A stretch of DNA of 18,208 nt from Pseudomonas sp. UBA5706 (GTDB lineage Bacteria > Pseudomonadota > Gammaproteobacteria > Pseudomonadales > Pseudomonadaceae). The translations under genes and the position numbers were made by a program. Of the stretch, positions 6,612 through 14,130 are shown piece after piece. The first letter of the stretch is position 1, and each line of letters starts with the position of its first letter. The notes under the pieces are model-generated. The model worked only from the letters and a program-made list of their open reading frames with translations. It was not told the DNA's origin and made no database searches. The stretch spans positions 1-18,208 of the forward strand of contig NZ_DIHC01000048.1 in assembly GCF_002419965.1 (NCBI RefSeq), in the 5' to 3' direction.

Positions 6612-8384
6612 TCAAAGTCCTTGTTCGCTGAGCCACAGGTTCAGCGCCGCGAGCTGCCACAGTTTGGAGCCGCGCAGTGGGGTCAATTGACCATCCGGAT
6701 GGGTCAGCAACTTGTCGAGCATGGTGGGGTTGAACAGGCCGCGGTCCTGGCTCGGGTCGAGTAGCAGATCACGCACCCAATTGAGCGTATCGCCCTCAAG
6801 GTGCTTAAGCCCGGGCACCGGGAAATAGCCTTTTTTGCGGTCAATGACTTCGGACGGAATCACCAGGCGCGCCGCTTCCTTGAGCACTTGCTTGCCGCCG
6901 TCCGGCAGCTTGAAGCGCGCAGGCACACGCGCCGACAGTTCCACCAGGCGGTAGTCGAGGAACGGCGTACGGGCTTCCAGGCCCCACGCCATGGTCATGT
7001 TATCGACGCGCTTGACCGGGTCGTCCACCAGCATCACCGTACTGTCCAGACGCAGGGCTTTATCCACTGCGGCCTCAGCGCCTGGCATAGCGAAATGCTC
7101 GCGCACAAAGTCACCGGCCGCATCGTTGGCGGTCAGCCACTGCGGCGTCACGGTAGCTGCGTACTCGTCGTAGCTGCGGTCAAAGAAGGCTTCCCGGTAC
7201 GCGGCATAAGGATCGCTAGCGCCATCGACCTGCGGGTACCAGTGATAGCCGGCGAACAGTTCGTCCGCGCCCTGGCCGCTTTGCACCACTTTGCAATGCT
7301 TGGCGACTTCGCGGGACAACAGGTAAAACGCGATGCAGTCGTGACTGACCATCGGCTCGCTCATGGCGCGAAACGCGGCAGGCAGTTGCTCGATGATTTC
7401 GCTTTCCTGGATGCGCAGTTGATGGTGATGGGTGCCATAGTGCTTGGCGATCAGGTCTGAATACTGAAACTCGTCGCCGCGCTCGCCGCCAGCATCCTGG
7501 AAGCCAATCGAGAAGGTCGACAAGTCTTTCACACCAACCTCACGCAACAGCCCCACCAGCATGCTGGAATCGACGCCGCCGGAGAGCAGCACACCGACAT
7601 CCACCGCCGCGCGTTGCCGAATGGCTACCGCTTCGCGAGTGCTGTCGAGCACGCGGTCGCGCCAGTCTTCCAGGGTTAGGTTCGCTTCGTCGGCGCGAGG
7701 GCCGTAGGGCAGCGTCCACCAGACTTTCTGCTCGACCTTGCCGTCGGCGCTGACGCGCATCCAGGTGGCGGGCGGAACTTTCTCGACACCGGCCAGCAGG
7801 GTGCGCGGGGCAGGTACCACGGCATGGAAATTCAGGTAGTGATTCAGTGCGATCGGATCGAGCATCGGACTGATGTCGCCGCCCTTGAGCAGCGCAGGCA
7901 AGGCCGAGGCGAAGCGCAGGCGCTTGTCGGTGCGCGAAATGTACAGCGGCTTGACGCCCAGACGGTCGCGGGCGATGAATAGGCTTTTCTTGTCGCGCTC
8001 CCAGATCGCGAAGGCGAACATGCCGTTGAGCTTGGGCAGCATGTCCGCGCCCCAAGCGTGGTAGCCCTTGAGGAGCACCTCGGTGTCGCCACCGGAATGG
8101 AACGGGTACCCGAGTGCTTCAAGCTCGGCACGCAGTTCAGGGAAGTTGTAAATCGCGCCATTGAAGGCCAGCGACAGGCCCAGATGGCTGTCAATCATCG
8201 GCTGCGCCGAGCCATCGGACAGGTCCATGATTTTCAGGCGGCGATGGCCCAGGGCAATCGGCCCTTGGCTATGAAAACCCCACGCATCCGGGCCGCGAGG
8301 GGCCAGATGATGGGTAATGCGTTCTACTGCGGCGAGGTCCGCAGGTTGGTTGTCGAAACGTAATTCACCAGCTAATCCGCACAT
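6612..8384 (-). CDS. asnO: N-acetylglutaminylglutamine amidotransferase (asparagine synthetase family)
   Basis: A 590-residue class II glutamine amidotransferase that amidates N-acetylglutaminylglutamine to NAGGN. The N-terminal glutaminase domain has nucleophile Cys2 (MCGLAGE), Arg49 in GHRRL, AFNGAIYN (73-80) and GGDTEV (98-103). The C-terminal synthetase domain carries the ATP PP-loop SGGVDSS (268-274), followed by the synthetase core with QGADELFAGY. Cys2 must be exposed by methionine removal. The start is fixed by this requirement and by AAGGA four bases upstream. It is the first gene of the asnO-ngg-peptidase cluster, with a good sigma70 promoter upstream. In P. aeruginosa the homologous genes are induced by high osmolarity. 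Confidence 0.95.
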   Translation of the reverse strand: MCGLAGELRFDNQPADLAAVERITHHLAPRGPDAWGFHSQGPIALGHRRLKIMDLSDGSAQPMIDSHLGLSLAFNGAIYNFPELRAELEALGYPFHSGGDTEVLLKGYHAWGADMLPKLNGMFAFAIWERDKKSLFIARDRLGVKPLYISRTDKRLRFASALPALLKGGDISPMLDPIALNHYLNFHAVVPAPRTLLAGVEKVPPATWMRVSADGKVEQKVWWTLPYGPRADEANLTLEDWRDRVLDSTREAVAIRQRAAVDVGVLLSGGVDSSMLVGLLREVGVKDLSTFSIGFQDAGGERGDEFQYSDLIAKHYGTHHHQLRIQESEIIEQLPAAFRAMSEPMVSHDCIAFYLLSREVAKHCKVVQSGQGADELFAGYHWYPQVDGASDPYAAYREAFFDRSYDEYAATVTPQWLTANDAAGDFVREHFAMPGAEAAVDKALRLDSTVMLVDDPVKRVDNMTMAWGLEARTPFLDYRLVELSARVPARFKLPDGGKQVLKEAARLVIPSEVIDRKKGYFPVPGLKHLEGDTLNWVRDLLLDPSQDRGLFNPTMLDKLLTHPDGQLTPLRGSKLWQLAALNLWLSEQGL

Positions 8385-8456
8385 ATAATCCTTACCGGTT
8401 TTCCGTTGGGGAGCGTAGACGGGAAGTCCGACTACCCAAAGACTGACCGGTGGGGA

Positions 8457-8487
8457 TTGCCATAGTTTTAGAACGAAGGGTTATAAG
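8457..8487 (+). promoter_or_regulatory. Possible weak promoter for the GH6 gene, overlapping the asnO promoter
   Basis: TTGCCA at 8457-8462 (one mismatch) and TATAAG at 8482-8487 (one mismatch) are separated by 19 bases, longer than the ideal 17. The -10 box shares the bases TATA with the opposing asnO -10 box. If real, the two promoters could not be open at the same time. Confidence 0.3.
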
Positions 8488-8508
8488 CAAGGATTTGGTT
8501 CTTCTCAA
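8480..8508 (-). promoter_or_regulatory. Sigma70 promoter for asnO-ngg
   Basis: On the minus strand TTGAGA (complement of 8503-8508) and TATAAC (complement of 8480-8485) are separated by exactly 17 bases. Each box differs from consensus at one position. Transcription would start near 8473, giving a leader of about 90 bases before asnO. No AlgU-type boxes were found here, although the operon is expected to respond to osmotic stress. Confidence 0.65.
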
Positions 8509-8580
8509 GTTTAGTGAGAAACCTTAAGTAATCAGAGAGCGGATTCGGTCCACGGCAAATCACTGAGAGGTGCCCAACCC

Positions 8581-9531
8581 ATGAAGTTGACGTACGTGAG
8601 TAGTTTTATAGTGGCGTTCATCACTTTTCAGACCCAGGCGGCGAGCGGCTACTACGTCAATCCCGGCTCTACAGCGGCAACATGGGTCACCAACAATCCG
8701 ATGGACGCACGGGCACCAACGATCAAAAGCGCAGTGGCCGATGTTCCGACCGCTCGCTGGTTCACAGGTACCAGTCAGCGCACAGAGCACGTGCGCCAGG
8801 CCGTCATTGATTTCACGACCGCCGCAAAGAATGCAGATAAAACGCCGATCTTGGTGGCCTATAACATTCCGGGGCGCGATTGCGCGGGTGGGGCTTCACC
8901 AGGAGGCGCCGAGGATGCCGCCAGCTACAGGACCTGGATAGACGCCTTCGTCGGCGGCTTGAGTTCACGCCCGGCGGTGGTCATTCTTGAGCCTGACGCC
9001 ATTGCCGATATCGAATGCCTGAGTGCTGCCAAAAGAAGCGAGCGTGTCGGCTTGCTGAAGTACGCGATCACGGCATTCAAAGAAAAAGCCCCGTCGGCTC
9101 AAGTGTATGTCGACGCCGGGAATGCGCATTGGAAGCCCGCCCCGATGATGGCCACTCACTTGGCGCAGTCGGGTGTTGCAGATGCCAAAGGTTTTGCGCT
9201 TAACGTCTCCAACTTTTACTCGACGAGCCAGACGACAGCTTATGGCAACCAGATCAATGCAGCCCTTACTGCTGCCCACGGCTATACGAAATCGATACTA
9301 ATCGACACCAGTCGCAATGGAAACGGCGCCGACCCTGGGGATTGGTGCAATCCGCCGGGGCGCAAAATCGGCAGTACACAGACTGCCATTTCCCCTGGGG
9401 TGTTGGGGGTATGGGTCAAGGTACCGGGGAACTCCGACGGCGCTTCATCGCCGCATGCTGATTGTCACGGTGGTCCGTCTGCGGGAACCTTCGGCCCTGA
9501 TCTGGCGATGAAACTGATCAACGGGAAATGA
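8581..9531 (+). CDS. Secreted glycoside hydrolase family 6 cellulase
   Basis: A 316-residue secreted enzyme of GH6, the inverting endoglucanase/cellobiohydrolase family acting on beta-1,4-glucan. It has a short signal peptide (residues 1-20 or 21, cut after TQA or TQAA). The catalytic domain shows VAYNIPGRDC (92-101, with the acid-pKa-tuning Asp100), VILEPDAIAD (134-143, with proton donor Asp139), DWCNPPGR and VKVPGNSDG (279-287, with Asp286). Cys101/Cys146 and Cys256/Cys295 match the two GH6 disulfides. There is no carbohydrate-binding module or linker, so it is a bare catalytic domain. The ATG at 8581 has GAGAGG 10 bases upstream. Codon use is less GC-biased than in its neighbours (for example AGA and ATA codons appear), a hint of acquisition. 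Confidence 0.93.
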   Translation: MKLTYVSSFIVAFITFQTQAASGYYVNPGSTAATWVTNNPMDARAPTIKSAVADVPTARWFTGTSQRTEHVRQAVIDFTTAAKNADKTPILVAYNIPGRDCAGGASPGGAEDAASYRTWIDAFVGGLSSRPAVVILEPDAIADIECLSAAKRSERVGLLKYAITAFKEKAPSAQVYVDAGNAHWKPAPMMATHLAQSGVADAKGFALNVSNFYSTSQTTAYGNQINAALTAAHGYTKSILIDTSRNGNGADPGDWCNPPGRKIGSTQTAISPGVLGVWVKVPGNSDGASSPHADCHGGPSAGTFGPDLAMKLINGK

Positions 9532-9569
9532 TGCCGCGGCGCAGAACGGTAGCGTGGCAATTAGGGTGT

Positions 9570-10658
9570 TCAATACCCGGTCATCTCCAGATAACCGACC
9601 CCATCCTGATTTCCGCTGACCTGCACTGGACCTTCCCAGTACGGAATCTGCAAGTTCATCCAGGCCAGTGGGTTGAGCGCTTCAACCGTCACATCTACAC
9701 CCTTGCCAGGGATTTTTACCGACCAGCGGGTGGGCATGTCGCGGCCTTCGACGTCGGTGGTGTCTTGTGGCTCAAGGACGATGTCTCGGGCTGCCAGCAG
9801 CTCGGTGCGGCCATCGGCCGTGATCCAGGTGCCGGTCAGGTAGGGCTCGCCCTCCTTCTGGCGCATGCGGTACAGCATCACCTGGGTGCCATCTTTGAGG
9901 TGCAGGGAAAACCAGTCCCAGCCGGTCTGCTCATCGGTCAGCGGCTGGCTGCTCCATTCCCGGTCCAGCCACGCCGGCCCAGACACCTGATACGCCTTTC
10001 CATCGATCTCGATACGGCCATCGGCCTGAAAGAACGGCTGGCTGTAGTAGTACGATGCCTGGCCTTGCTCCGATTTCTGGCTAAACCCTTGCTTGCCCTG
10101 CAGCACCAAAGGTGTGCTCGACGTCAGGTGCAGGCGATAGTTGAACTGCGGTCCGTGCGCCTGCAGTTGCATGTCGGTCAGCGGGTCGTCGGTGGTCGAT
10201 TGGCTATTTAAGGCCCAATCATCGATCCAGGCGGAAAAAGGCGTAAGCGTTACGCCAGCCTGCCCGACACCCCCGCGGGCATAACGCTCGGCTGCGTAGT
10301 GCTCGTCCTCGGAGGTAACCGCCGCATGCCCCATCCACAGGTTGCGGTTGCTCCAGCCCTGATCGCTGCCTTGCGCGGTGTTCGGGCGGGGCAGGGCATT
10401 GCGGAACAGCGTCCACTGCACGCCGAACGCGTGGCCGTCGGCATCCTTGAGATTGGCGGTGATGTACCACCACTCGATGCGGAAATCGTTATGCGGACCG
10501 TGATCCTGGGGAAAGACCAAACGCTTGTCCGGGGTAACCTGGGCGTAGCGGTCGGCATCGTCCGCCAGACCGGCGAAACCTTTCTCTTCTTCGGCTTTGT
10601 CATCGCAACCGCTCATCGTCAGCAGGATCAGCAGCAGGGCCGTTGCCTTAGCTCTCAT
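9570..10658 (-). CDS. CrtC/AttH-like lipocalin-domain lipoprotein of the ABC unit
   Basis: A 362-residue lipoprotein of the CrtC/DUF2006 group, a double-lobed lipocalin (calycin) fold. The signal peptide ends in a lipobox (MSGC, Cys18). Typical motifs are RIEWWYITANL (60-70), GPAWLDREWSS (227-237), GWDWFSLHL (246-254) and YWEGPVQVSG (340-349). Family names mention carotenoid 1,2-hydratase, but structural work on the family suggests lipid binding, and no carotenoid genes are nearby. Asp19 and Asp20 after Cys18 favour retention in the inner membrane. The gene overlaps the permease gene by 11 bases and is the last of the unit, so it probably presents or accepts a lipophilic cargo for the transporter. 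Confidence 0.88.
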   Translation of the reverse strand: MRAKATALLLILLTMSGCDDKAEEEKGFAGLADDADRYAQVTPDKRLVFPQDHGPHNDFRIEWWYITANLKDADGHAFGVQWTLFRNALPRPNTAQGSDQGWSNRNLWMGHAAVTSEDEHYAAERYARGGVGQAGVTLTPFSAWIDDWALNSQSTTDDPLTDMQLQAHGPQFNYRLHLTSSTPLVLQGKQGFSQKSEQGQASYYYSQPFFQADGRIEIDGKAYQVSGPAWLDREWSSQPLTDEQTGWDWFSLHLKDGTQVMLYRMRQKEGEPYLTGTWITADGRTELLAARDIVLEPQDTTDVEGRDMPTRWSVKIPGKGVDVTVEALNPLAWMNLQIPYWEGPVQVSGNQDGVGYLEMTGY

Positions 10659-13128
10659 GGGCGAAGGTCCTCAGCAGGTCGGCGGGGCGGGTGCGATACA
10701 GCCGGTACAACGGCCACGCCGAAGCCAGCAAGGTGGCGAGCATCGCCAGCAGTGTCAGGCTCAACAGTTGCCCGGGAAATACCTGCAGCGGCAGGCGCCA
10801 GCCGAATGCCTGAACGTTGATCACTGCGTCCAGACACCACGCCAGCAACAGCCCCAGCGGAATCGCCAGCACCAGCGTCAGCACCGCCAGCAGCCAGGTC
10901 TGGGCCAGATTCAGCAACATCAACTGCCGCCGGGTAACCCCCAGCGCCCATAGCGGTGCCAACTGGCCCAGACGGCTCTGGCTTTGGGTCAACAGGCTGA
11001 TGAACAACGCGACACCTGCGACCATCAGCGTCAAGCTGTTCAGCGCTGCCGTCGCCGCGAAGGTGCGTTCGAACACCTGCCGGGACCAGGCCTTGAGCTG
11101 GATCTGATCGACGATGCGGTTATCGTCGATGACAAATTTGTTGTGCAGTACCCGCAGCAGTTGCGCGATGGCGTGAGGGTCGATGCGCAGGTTGAATCGA
11201 TTGGGCGTCAGCTGCGGCCAGTGTTCGAGCAGGTGCTCGGCGTTGACGAGCATGTGGCCTTTGGGATTGCCGTAGTCGGCATAGATGCCCACGACCCTCA
11301 GTGGCCAGTCGCCGTCCGGCGCAGGCAATCTCACCTCGTCCCCGACACCCACCTTGAGTCGGCGTGCCAGTTGTTCGCTGAGCATCAGCGTATCGTTGCT
11401 GGCCAATTGGCTCCAAGGGTCGCCACTGGCTGATTCGAGCAGCGGCCAGTGCTGGCGGTAATGTGCATTGTCGATCACGCCGTACAGTTCGGCAGGCCAG
11501 CCATGCAGTTGCAGCGACACCTGCCAGTTGGGCAGCACGGCAGACGTCAGCGGTTGCTCGCTCAGCCATTTTTGCAATGGCGCCGCCTGCGCGGAATTCT
11601 GCGGGTTGATGTACAGCTCGGCGCTCAGGCGTTGTTCCAGCCAATGGTTGAACGTCTGGCGGAAACCGGAGGTCATGCTGCCCGCGCCGATATTCGCCGC
11701 CATCGCCAGTAGCAAGGCCATCAGTGCCAGGCTCAGGGCCGGCAGTTGTTGACGGCAGTCGGCAAGAAACCACTGTCCCAGGACCGAGCGGCTCTTGCCC
11801 AGCAATACGTTGAGCAGGGCATTGAGCAGCACCGGCAGACCCAGCGCGGCGCCAAGCAGAAGGCTGGCCATCAACACGAAGCCCACCGCCAGACTGTTGC
11901 CGAACAGCACCGCAAGCAATGCGATCACCACCGAAATGCCAGCAATCCAGCCCTGGCGCTTGAGCCAGCGCGCGTGGCTTTCGTGCCATGCCTGGGCGTT
12001 GGCCAGCGCCAGCAACGGCAGGCGTGCCGCACGCAACAGGCTGCTGGCACCGGCGAGAAAGGCGCCAAACAGCGCCACTCCCAGACCGCTGAGCCACCAC
12101 CAGATGCTCAGATTCAGGTGTCCGGCCACTTCGGCGCCGTACAGGCCACGCAGGCTGGCGGCAACATCTGGCAGTAACACGCTGGCCAGCCAGTAACCGC
12201 TGATGACCCCGGCGATGCCGCCCAGCAACGCGAGCACACCCAATTCGATCACCAGGCTGCCGATCAACCCTCGGGCGCTGACGCCGCAGGCCCGCAGGTT
12301 GCGCAGCAAGCCGCGACGTTGTTCCAGTGCCAGGCCAATAGCGGCATGCACGATGAAAAGCCCGACCACGAACGACAGAAAGCCCAGTGCGTCGAGGTTC
12401 AAATGAAAGCTTTCGGTCAGGCGCCCCAGATCGTTGTCTTCCCCACTCTTGCGGATGATCAGTTCGCCCTTCATGTCTGCGGGCAAGGCGGGCGCGTTTT
12501 CCGCGAAGTCCGCAGGCAGGATCATGCGTGAGATCTGACCGGGCTGGTTCAGCAATTGCTGGGCGAATCCGATGTCCACCAACAGCAAACCGGGGGCCAT
12601 ATCCGCTTGCGCGTGCAGCGGTGGCAAGGTCTGACCGGTCTCGCTGAGCGGCTGTTCACCCTCATGCAGACCCAGCGCTTGCAGGGTCTGCGGGGAGATC
12701 CAGGTGCTGCCCGGCGGGGTGAAAAAATCAACGATTTGCGCAGTGTCCAGCGACTGCCCGGCCAGGGCAGTGTTGGCAGGCAGCGATACCGGCTCGATGC
12801 CCAGCAGCGTCAGGCGTTGATCGGGCACGCCCTTGAGCGTGATCCGACCGCGCAAGGCGGGCGACACCGGCCAACCCGCGCGACGCAGGCTGACGAATAA
12901 CGCTTGCGAGTAGTTGGCGCCATTAGGCGCGACCAGGATCTTCTGCGGTTCGCCGCCGATCAGCTGGCTGGCCTTGGCGTAACTTTCCCGGGCCTGACTG
13001 TTCAGTGCCTGCACACCGGTGAGCAGACTGGTCGCCAGCCACAGGCCGGTCAATACGCTAAAGAATTGCACCGGATGGCGCCGCCAATGGCTGAGCAGGG
13101 CCTTGAGCGTCCAGAAAAACACCGGCAT
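10648..13128 (-). CDS. FtsX-type ABC transporter permease, large duplicated form
   Basis: An 826-residue inner-membrane protein with about ten hydrophobic helices: one near 22-43, a block of three FtsX helices around 245-365, two central helices near 395-445 followed by another near 465-485, and a final FtsX block of three at about 700-815. This is the two-FtsX-module layout of YbbP-like permeases, not the four-helix MacB or LolC form. The large segments between helices would be periplasmic. FtsX permeases usually act as mechanotransducers or lipoprotein/lipid extractors. Its ATG overlaps the ATPase stop (TGATG), and its 3' end overlaps the lipoprotein gene by 11 bases, so the three products should be coupled. 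The substrate is unknown. Confidence 0.92.
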   Translation of the reverse strand: MPVFFWTLKALLSHWRRHPVQFFSVLTGLWLATSLLTGVQALNSQARESYAKASQLIGGEPQKILVAPNGANYSQALFVSLRRAGWPVSPALRGRITLKGVPDQRLTLLGIEPVSLPANTALAGQSLDTAQIVDFFTPPGSTWISPQTLQALGLHEGEQPLSETGQTLPPLHAQADMAPGLLLVDIGFAQQLLNQPGQISRMILPADFAENAPALPADMKGELIIRKSGEDNDLGRLTESFHLNLDALGFLSFVVGLFIVHAAIGLALEQRRGLLRNLRACGVSARGLIGSLVIELGVLALLGGIAGVISGYWLASVLLPDVAASLRGLYGAEVAGHLNLSIWWWLSGLGVALFGAFLAGASSLLRAARLPLLALANAQAWHESHARWLKRQGWIAGISVVIALLAVLFGNSLAVGFVLMASLLLGAALGLPVLLNALLNVLLGKSRSVLGQWFLADCRQQLPALSLALMALLLAMAANIGAGSMTSGFRQTFNHWLEQRLSAELYINPQNSAQAAPLQKWLSEQPLTSAVLPNWQVSLQLHGWPAELYGVIDNAHYRQHWPLLESASGDPWSQLASNDTLMLSEQLARRLKVGVGDEVRLPAPDGDWPLRVVGIYADYGNPKGHMLVNAEHLLEHWPQLTPNRFNLRIDPHAIAQLLRVLHNKFVIDDNRIVDQIQLKAWSRQVFERTFAATAALNSLTLMVAGVALFISLLTQSQSRLGQLAPLWALGVTRRQLMLLNLAQTWLLAVLTLVLAIPLGLLLAWCLDAVINVQAFGWRLPLQVFPGQLLSLTLLAMLATLLASAWPLYRLYRTRPADLLRTFAHES

Positions 13129-13796
13129 CAGCGAGCGCCTTCAGCGGCCAGACGCCCCAGATGCAGCACCGCCTGACGATCCAGACGCGCCGCCACGCGC
13201 GGGCTGTGCGTCACCATCAGCAGGCTGGTGGGGCTGTCGGCGAGCAGGTCCAACAGCAACTGCAGCACTTCGTCGCTGGTGCTCTCGTCGAGGTTGCCCG
13301 TGGGCTCGTCTGCCAGCAGCAGTCCAGGGCGAGAGGCAAGGGCACGACCGATGGCAACCCGTTGCTGCTGACCGCCCGAAAGCTGTTCGGGATAGCGCTT
13401 GAGCAACTCGCCCAACCCGAGACGCTCGACCAGCTCGGCTTGCCAATGGGCTTGATACCGCCCGGCCAGGCGCGCCTGAAACGCAAGATTGTCCTCGACC
13501 TTGAGGCTGCCGATCAGGTTGAACTGCTGGAAGACCAAGCCGATTTCGGTACGCCGCCAGTTGGCAAGTTGCGCTTCGTTCATCTGATCCAGCCGCTGCC
13601 CGGCGATCTCGATGCTGCCCTTGTCGACCTGATCGAGCCCGGCCACCAGGTGCAGCAAGGTGCTTTTGCCACTGCCGGACTCGCCCATCAACGCCAGGCT
13701 TTCACCTTGGCCCAATTGCAAATCCGCGCCCCGTAAGACTGCCAGCGGGCCTTGAGCCGTGGCATAGCTTTTAAACACGCCCTGGACTCGCAGCAT
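13128..13796 (-). CDS. ABC transporter ATP-binding protein (LolD/MacB/YbbA type)
   Basis: A 222-residue cytoplasmic ATPase pairing with the FtsX permease encoded next to it. All motifs are intact: Walker A GESGSGKST (38-46), Q-loop VFQQFN (88-93), signature LSGGQQQR (139-146), Walker B LLLADEP with Glu164 and D-loop GNLD (159-170), and switch His197 (THS). The sequence VFQQFNLI and the short size place it in the LolD/MacB/YbbA branch. I chose the ATG at 13796 over the one at 13802 because AGGTG (13804-13808) lies 7 bases from the former but only 1 from the latter. It is the first gene of the three-gene unit. Confidence 0.94.
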   Translation of the reverse strand: MLRVQGVFKSYATAQGPLAVLRGADLQLGQGESLALMGESGSGKSTLLHLVAGLDQVDKGSIEIAGQRLDQMNEAQLANWRRTEIGLVFQQFNLIGSLKVEDNLAFQARLAGRYQAHWQAELVERLGLGELLKRYPEQLSGGQQQRVAIGRALASRPGLLLADEPTGNLDESTSDEVLQLLLDLLADSPTSLLMVTHSPRVAARLDRQAVLHLGRLAAEGAR

Positions 13797-14130
13797 CGAC
13801 ATGCACCTGAAAGGAAACAGCGAGAAGAATAGCGGGATACGTAAACGTTCGGACAGTGGATCAGCATACGGGCAAAGAAGTTGCGTCGGATATCAATTGC
13901 TCGGGCGCCGCGGTCTGCTTCTGCCCGAAGGGGCCCAATGGATTACGCTTAAGTCTCATAGACGCGTTGCTAGCTCGCAATCTGCCGGGCCCGGCAGCAC
14001 AGTCAAAGACCGGCTGCCGTCAGATGTATGCGTTTACAGGTTGACTGCCGGTGGCTGGCAGATCGCGAGCAAGCGTGCTCCCGCGCGCTTCGGGCAGGAT
14101 GAAAATCAGATTGCGATGCTCGCCGATTGA
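13797..14130. other. Intergenic region with REP-like sequence and palindromes
   Basis: This 334-base gap between mnmC and the ABC unit (both minus) has no credible gene. It contains a 16-bp perfect palindrome, CTGCCGGGCCCGGCAG (13982-13997). A 10-bp inverted pair, CTGCCCGAAG (13921-13930) and CTTCGGGCAG (14088-14097), frames the region. A REP-like core (GATCGCGAGCAAGC, then GTGCTCC) lies at 14061-14080. The block TGCTTCTGCCCGAAGGG (13916-13932) also occurs at 17980-17996 beside the REPIN at the right end, so this is probably a decayed relative of that element. The ABC promoter must lie here or just downstream, but I could not pick one out. Confidence 0.55.
14057..14082. repeat. REP-like palindrome (degenerate)
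   Basis: CTGGCAGATCGCGAGCAAGC, then GTGCTCC, matches one arm of the perfect REPIN at 17999-18128 except for a one-base change and insertion in the palindrome centre. It sits about 50 bases past the mnmC stop codon, a common REP position. Confidence 0.6.

Noticed and set aside
9570..10658. True carotenoid 1,2-hydratase (crtC)
   Set aside because: The family name is historical; no carotenoid genes are nearby, and the lipoprotein signal and ABC context point to a lipid-related role.
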